Positions 58,679 through 64,000 of a stretch of DNA of 64,000 nt are shown one piece after another (positions within the stretch are counted from its first letter, which is position 1; every line of letters starts with the position of its first letter). The DNA comes from Oryzias latipes (taxonomy: Eukaryota; Chordata; Actinopteri; Beloniformes; Adrianichthyidae): NCBI RefSeq assembly GCF_002234675.1, contig NC_019859.2, forward strand, positions 1,007,740 through 1,071,739, in the 5' to 3' direction. A model generated the notes under the pieces. That model ran no database searches. It worked only from the letters and a program-made list of their open reading frames with translations, and was not told the origin of the DNA. The position numbers were made by a program, and so were the translations under genes.

Positions 58679-61426
58679 ATAAGTCAACACAGAAATCTGC
58701 TGCTTGCTCATATCAGCTTGGAAAAAATGTCAGCCCAAAGTTCAAGTAACTTTGGAAGAATTCAGTCTCTCTGGTATCCCATGGCTAACTCCATGACTTA
58801 GGGGGTGGGGGGGCCTGGTCGTCGCCACTCCTTGTCCTTCTGCCGTGGTTCGGGGTGGGGGTCGGGGCCTCCGGCGGCCGGTGGTGGGGGCTCCGTTGGT
58901 CGGGGGGTTGGGTCGGGTGCCTGAGTGGGGCGGGCGGGGGCGCTGCGTGGTCCTCTGGGCTTGCATGTGGGCGTGCGTGGTGGGGGGGTGGGGTGGCGGC
59001 CTAAATTGGCTTGGGGGGTTTGTCCCTTTGCCTGTGCTGGGGGGGGTTGGCGGGGGCCCTGCTTGGGGGGGGGGGGGGGTCCAGCGGCGCTGGGTGGGCT
59101 GCCCATCTACACCTTGGGCTGGGATCAGCCCTTCCCTGGCTCTGGGACGGGACAACCCCCTTGGGACCCCCGGTCGCTCTGGGGGTCATCCGCTTCGGCT
59201 GCGGGGTCTAGGGGGGGGGGGGGCTTGTCGGCCCTGTCCTGTGGGGGGGCGTTCTGGGGGGGAGGGGGAGCCCACTATTGGTACCGGATCTTGGGGGGTT
59301 GACGGGTCGGGGTCTCCGCTGAGGCAATCGGCGGTTGCCCCGGCCGGTTGGCTGCCTCGGCCCCGTCGAGGCCTGACCAGAGCTCTTCTAGGGTCGGCAC
59401 TTGGGGGTGGGGGCCTGGTCTTGCTCCGGGGGGCCGGCGCTTTCTGGCTCCTCTCTCTCTCTGTGTGGGGTGGGTGGTGCTAGGCCGGGGTTGTCGGAGC
59501 CTCCTGGGATGGGGCCCCTGGTCTGGGGGGGCCAGGGGACGGCTGTTTGACCACCGGGGGACAGTCTTCCAGCTGTCCCCAACTTACCCCATTCCTCATA
59601 TTACCTCATTTTAGGGTGAGGGGGTGGGGGGACATCACTGTGAGTAATCAGGAGATGTCCCCTCAGTGCCCTACCCGCCAATTTTAACTGCACCCCCATT
59701 AGTACACACACCCCTCCCCCCTCAAAATATACATTCCAACATAAACACACACACATGCACACACAGACCCTCTCAAACACACATACACGCACACACATTT
59801 GCAAGGAGGGTGGGACATAGGACCATCTGTCCCCTACCCCTTCCCTGGTGGGGGGTACGGGGTCCTTGGCAACGGTGGCCGTTTCCCCTGGTGAGCCGGT
59901 TTCCTGGGCCTGGCGGTGCTCTCTCTGCACGGGGGGGGGGGGGGGGGGTTCACATTACACCTGAGCCGGGGGTGTCCGTGTCCCTGGGGGGTGGGTTCGG
60001 GTCCTTGCCCCTGGGTGCTGGGCCCCGCCAAGTCTCCAACTGTGGCCGAGCCTGGTCGAGCTAAGTTAACAACACTCCTGGTGGGCCCCCGTTCTCCCCG
60101 GGGCGCTCCCCTCCTGGGCAGGGGCGGGTGGCCCCTGGCTTGCTCCTCCCTGGACCAACCGTGGGCCGGGTGGGTGGCTGCCTTGAGTGTGGGGCGGGTC
60201 TCCCTTGGGGGGTCCTGGCTCGTACCTGGGATTGGGGCGGGGGGATGCCCAGAACTCCTGGGGGGTGGTGTGCTGCTCGTCTGGGGCTGTGGGCGCCCTT
60301 CTCGGGTGGGGCCCTGCGTTGGGCTCTCCCGGCGCGGCGGGGGGCTGCCCTCCTGGTTGGGCTGGGGCGGCGCTCCCTTTCCCTCCGTGCCTCCCTGCTC
60401 TCTGGCTCTAGGGGCCTCGCGGCGGTCCTGCTGATCCTGGCCTGGGTGGCGGGCTGGGTCGGGCTGGGTCGGTTGTTCCCTGCCTGCTGCCGTGTGGCGT
60501 TGGGGTTTCCAGCTGCCGCTGCTGCTGCGGCGGGGGTCTGGGTGTGGGGGTGGCTGGGCGCTCCTCTTCCTTCTTTTCACATTCCACCATCCATTTTAGA
60601 AGAACATAAACACTCACCTGAGCACAGGTGTTGACTCACCTATGCACCAACAGTTTGCATGATTGAATGACTGAAATATTTCACACTAGTTGGTTTTAAG
60701 GCATAAGTATGCATGTGAACACTATCTGTTTTGTGTACATGTTGACATGTGGACATTTTTGCAGCTAGCAGGTGTGTTTATAACATTTGAGTGTGTGTGT
60801 GGACAGGCCCCGCCCTTTTTGTACTACATTTGAACCTTACCGTAATGATAAACAACCAGCAAACTTGTTGCTTTATGCTGCTTCATGGTCTTATCCCCCT
60901 TCCCCTCCTACTATCACCCCCTACCCCCCCTCTCTCTAACATCCCTCTCTCTTCTTCCCTTCTTTCCTTTTCCGTCCGGTCCAACACTAAAGATTTTCAA
61001 ACATGATTGAAATTAATAAAATTTGGCCTCAATTACAAAAGGGGTTTATTCAGACATACCTTTGGTTTGTCTGAAGATTAATAACCCCTCTTGTTAAAGT
61101 AAAATATGTCCAACACAAGAGGCCCTCAGCTCTCATCTGCCTGCCCAGCTGTTGGACAGGACAAGTTAAAAAAAGGAAAAAGAAAGAAAAAGTTTACCAT
61201 TTATTGCGATTTTCGCCAAATTTTGCGATATGGATATTGCACAGCTTGAAATCGCGATAAGGATAAATTTGCGGTTTATTGTTCAGGCCTAATCATGGTG
61301 CCTGAGATCTTCACAATCCCTAAAAGCTGGTTGTGAGCCCAGAACATCAACAGACTTCTGACCTGCAGATGAGTTGACCTCAACTCATTGGGTTACACTG
61401 AAAACAGCTGCAGAAGGACAAAGACC

Positions 61427-61918
61427 AAGACAAGGACCCGGACAAAGACCCGGACAAAGACCTGGACAAAGACCCGGACAAAGACCCGGACAAGGACCCG
61501 GACAAAGACCCGGACAAGGACCCGGACAAAGACCCGGACAAAGACCTGGACAAGGACCCGGACAAAGACCTGGACAAAGACCTGGACAAGGACCCGGACA
61601 AAGACCCGGACAAAGACCCGGACAAGGACCCGGACAAAGACCCGGACAAGGACCCGGACAAGGAACCGAACAAGGAACCGGACAAAGACCCGGACAAAGA
61701 CCCGGACAAAGACCTGGACAAGGACCCGGACAAGGACCCGGACAAAGACCCAGACAAAGACCCGGACAAAGACCCGGACAAAGACCTGGACAAAGACCTG
61801 GACAAGGATCCGGACAAAGACCCGGACAAAGACCCGGACAAAGACCCGGACAAAGACCCGGACAAGGAACCGGACAAAGACCTGGACCAGGACCCGGACC
61901 AGGACCCGGACAAACACC
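61427..61918. repeat. 12-bp minisatellite, about 41 units
   Basis: The unit is 'gacaaagacccg', varying at two main positions (AAA/AAG and CCG/CTG) with rarer GAACCG, GATCCG and GACCAG forms. It is free of stops in at least five frames because of its composition, so long frames such as PGQRPGQRPGQ are not evidence of a gene. Confidence 0.95.
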
Positions 61919-61929
61919 GTCTGACCGCC

Positions 61930-62425
61930 GGCTGCAACAGATATACATTTCTGTTGTCTTCTGTAGTTTTATCTTTGATTTGATTTCCAAATTCAAATAA
62001 AACTTGATGCCTCCTGTTATTTGTAATCTTGCCCCCTCCTATGGGGGTTTTAAATCACCCCCTCACTTCTTTACCTCTTGTTCCTTTCTTTTACTTCCAC
62101 TTTATCTACACCAGTCTCCCACTGATTTCCTTCCAGGTCCAAAAAGAAAAGCAATGGTTCAGTTCTGATCTGTCTGTTCAGGACAAACAAAATAAAGTCC
62201 TCAGAAACCAGAGCAATTCTAAGATAGAGACCCGGACAAAAAAGACGTATGTGCCCCCAGTAGATGGCCTAAGGCAGAGATCCAGACCAACCTCAGCTTT
62301 AAGTGGGACAATCTGTTGAATCTGTGACAAATACAGATATGCTTGAATTAGAGTGGAAATGATTCTGTGAGTACTACATAACCCGTTAAGCCTAATTTTA
62401 AAGGTCACACATGAGATCCTGATGC
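61930..62425. other. Spacer, no gene seen
   Basis: No supported exon. Confidence 0.4.
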
Positions 62426-62433
62426 TCACACAC

Positions 62434-62528
62434 CTGCTGTGCTTGCTGAACGTCAAAGGTTCATCTTTTGATTTGTCACTCGCCACTGAAGGGCAGGAAG
62501 AGGAGTCCTCCCCCAAATCAACGTCCAT
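62434..62528 (-). CDS. Orphan N-terminal exon of an NLR (NLRC3-like) gene
   Basis: The minus strand reads MDVDLGEDSSSCPSVASDKS, then KDEPLTFSKHSR. It resembles the short repeated N-terminal exons of fish NLRC3-like proteins (SCVSMKSDRSM..P..F pattern, from memory). It is bounded by an acceptor-like ACAACAG upstream and a CAG|GTGTGTGAG donor. No NACHT or LRR part lies in the window on this strand downstream, because samd9l and the nested elements follow. It could be the end of a gene pushed apart by insertions, or a stray duplicate. Confidence 0.45.
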
Positions 62529-62639
62529 CTTTGTTCTGTTGTAAAAAAAAAAGAAAGAAGCAGACGTGTCACTGATGAAAATAAAAAGAGATTCTCTGGA
62601 GGAGTAGAACCGGTTGGACCAGAAAAACTCCCTCTGTTG

Positions 62640-63380
62640 TTTTGGAATTTGTTATGGAAAATCATTTAGGGGTTGCTAGGCTCTAAAAGTGAGTTTCTGT
62701 AACATGAAACCTTTGTGTTTTCCATACAAGCGTAATAAAAGATGTTTCTTCATCTCCTGATGGTTTTTCTTTTTTCAGTGAGAAGAAAGAACACGTATGT
62801 TGAAAACATGAAGCCTTTTTTAAAATGGGAGCTGAGGCCTCGTCAACCTTTGATCCCTGCGTTCACCTGACAGGAGTGATGGAATCTCTCTTGTTGGTCA
62901 ATAAAGATAGCAGAGCAATGAAATCGTTTCTGTTCCTTGTCTGATTTCTGGAGTTATCAGATACATAAACAGACAATGTTTTTTCACTGGTCAGATATTT
63001 GTTAATGAGTAATCAGATTAACACAGGAAGATGCACGTCTTGGATTTTATAGCAGCAGCTGTAGAAAGTTTAGTATTGCAGGAATTCAGAGTGAAAACTA
63101 ATTTTTCCATTTGTCCAAACAATAAAAATGTCGGATCACACCAGAGGTTTGAAAAACAACAACAACACTTTTCCCCCTGAGATTCAACAACAGACACATT
63201 TATGCTCAGAAAAGTCTAAACTATACTATGCTGTTGTCAAAAGTAAAAGAAATGTAAATTGTTATATAGAAAAATATAACACTATTCTGCTTAAATAACT
63301 GTAAAAATTTGAAAGCTAGATTTTTTTAAATAACTAAATGGACAAAAAAAAAAAACATAAATGGACGACCTTGGGAGAAT
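62640..63380. other. AT-rich spacer, no gene seen
   Basis: No supported exon. Confidence 0.4.
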
Positions 63381-63384
63381 TTCA

Positions 63385-63650
63385 GGCGATTCAGCAGTGT
63401 GTTTACCTGTTAACACCCGATTTTCCCCGTGGATGGTCACCTGTTCAGTGACCTACCTAAGAACCAGGTGTGTGCTCTTTGCGCTGTGCTGTATTTGTCA
63501 CCCCTCCCTCCTCTGTTAGGGGTAGTTTTATACCAGAGTTTTTATGGAAGATCTTGTTTTATTTTTCTAAACGGAGCCTTACGCCAAACTAAAAAAAATC
63601 TGGAAAATAAAGCTTTCTCTACTGCATAAAGTGCATTATTCCAAACAATA
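63385..63650 (+). mobile_element. Diverged solo terminal repeat related to the Ngaro-type element
   Basis: 'tcacctgttcagtgacct...aaccaggtgtg' parallels the A repeat. 'ttttatggaag', 'aacggagccttacgccaaac' and 'tttctctactgca' parallel the B repeat, in the same A-then-B order. No interior is present. It is an older relic of a related family. Confidence 0.6.
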
Positions 63651-63694
63651 AAGGTGAGACTTTAAAGTTCTCACAGTAAGAACCATTAACTGTT

Positions 63695-64000
63695 TCTAAA
63701 AACTGGACTGAGAGCCCTGCCCCCCTGGCGTTCCCCACAGGAAGTGCCGGACTTCTATAGAAAAACAAACAGCTGTTACTCAGTCGTCCTATTGGTCAGA
63801 ACAACCGTTCTGGATCTGATACCTTTAACATCTTCTTGATAATCCTCATTTTTTAAGATATTTTTTCTGTAGCTCCAGTTATTCCAGTTATAAACTGGCC
63901 TATCAGATGCCTCAGTAAAAGTAGGTGGAGCCTGCTGGCCCACATATTTTGTGTAGGCCGCTTTTGTAGGGGTGTGGTCTTCTAACAACCTCACTCCTGA
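63695..64000 (-). repeat. Dispersed repeat, copy 2
   Basis: It is the reverse match to 9517-9818 and runs into the window edge. Confidence 0.75.

Larger units (their letters stand above)
53635..61188 (+). mobile_element. GC-rich A-tailed retroelement, itself interrupted
   Basis: It is bounded by the 16-bp duplication above and ends ...TTGGACAGGACAAGTT plus an A-rich tail, matching the 3' end of the copy at 29167. Its own parts are 53635-53730 and 58679-61188. The section from about 58800 to 60600 is strongly G-rich on this strand, with many glycine/proline-rich frames that look non-genuine. No reverse transcriptase is visible, so it is either a truncated LINE or moved by another's enzyme. 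Confidence 0.6.
53293..61290 (+). mobile_element. Outer DNA repeat split by a 7.6-kb insertion
   Basis: The left arm 53293-53634 starts 'gggctgcacgatatgagg' and is full of 'gcgatat' motifs. The right arm 61205-61290 has 'tgcgatatggatattgc' and ends 'ttattgttcaggcct', the other end of the same familiar fish repeat. Between them, a 16-bp duplication AAAGTTTACCATTTAT (53619-53634, 61189-61204) frames a foreign insertion. No clean target duplication was seen around the outer repeat. Confidence 0.7.

Noticed and set aside
58845-60634. Long glycine/proline-rich frames on both strands
   Set aside because: They arise from G-rich repeat DNA of the retroelement. They lack domains and exon borders and overlap on both strands.
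61374-62000. GQRPGQRP-type 208-residue frame
   Set aside because: It is a by-product of the 12-bp minisatellite, which is open in at least five frames.

Overview
The window looks like a teleost fish nuclear genome, probably a percomorph. Genes are split by introns with GT/AG borders. The repeats are hAT, Harbinger and Tc1 elements, an RTE LINE, tRNA-derived SINEs, a Ty3/gypsy relic and a Ngaro/DIRS-type element. The proteins have clear fish or vertebrate relatives. Species was not determined.

Layout. (1) 1-2,145: an L1-type LINE remnant. (2) 2,590-10,904, minus: patl1 in 19 coding exons (769 aa), an mRNA-decay factor. (3) 10,540-11,150: a CpG-rich promoter region shared head-to-head with (4) 11,808-15,279, plus: a four-exon gene for an uncharacterised protein with one membrane segment. 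(5) 17,581-19,577, plus: a six-exon C-type lectin-like receptor. (6) 20,000-21,800: repeats, including a hAT element with a perfect 8-bp target duplication. (7) 22,862-29,076, minus: a CD2/SLAM-family-like receptor with four tandem tyrosine motifs in its tail. (8) 29,165-33,100: a GC-rich A-tailed retroelement, a Harbinger MITE, a SINE and a small hAT MITE. (9) 33,100-39,470: no gene recognised. (10) 39,471-41,854, plus: an inverted paralogue of the SLAM-like receptor, with a stop codon in its second Ig domain and an L1 fragment in an intron. (11) 42,240-46,340: a Tc1 transposon split by a near-complete RTE LINE. (12) 47,637-52,606, minus: samd9l, an antiviral effector. (13) 53,293-61,290: three levels of nested mobile DNA with a Ngaro-type element at the core. 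(14) 61,400-64,000: a 12-bp minisatellite, an orphan NLR-type exon, a diverged relic of the Ngaro family and a dispersed repeat.

The right four fifths reads as an immune-gene neighbourhood: a lectin receptor, two SLAM-like receptors, samd9l and an NLR exon. Receptor ectodomains appear to have been duplicated, reshuffled to new tails and partly lost, among heavy transposon traffic. The left part (patl1 and its divergent neighbour) is ordinary housekeeping sequence. No wholly new system is claimed. The best leads are the patchy divergence of the SLAM-like pair, the repeated signalling motif in one tail, and the nested Ngaro locus.
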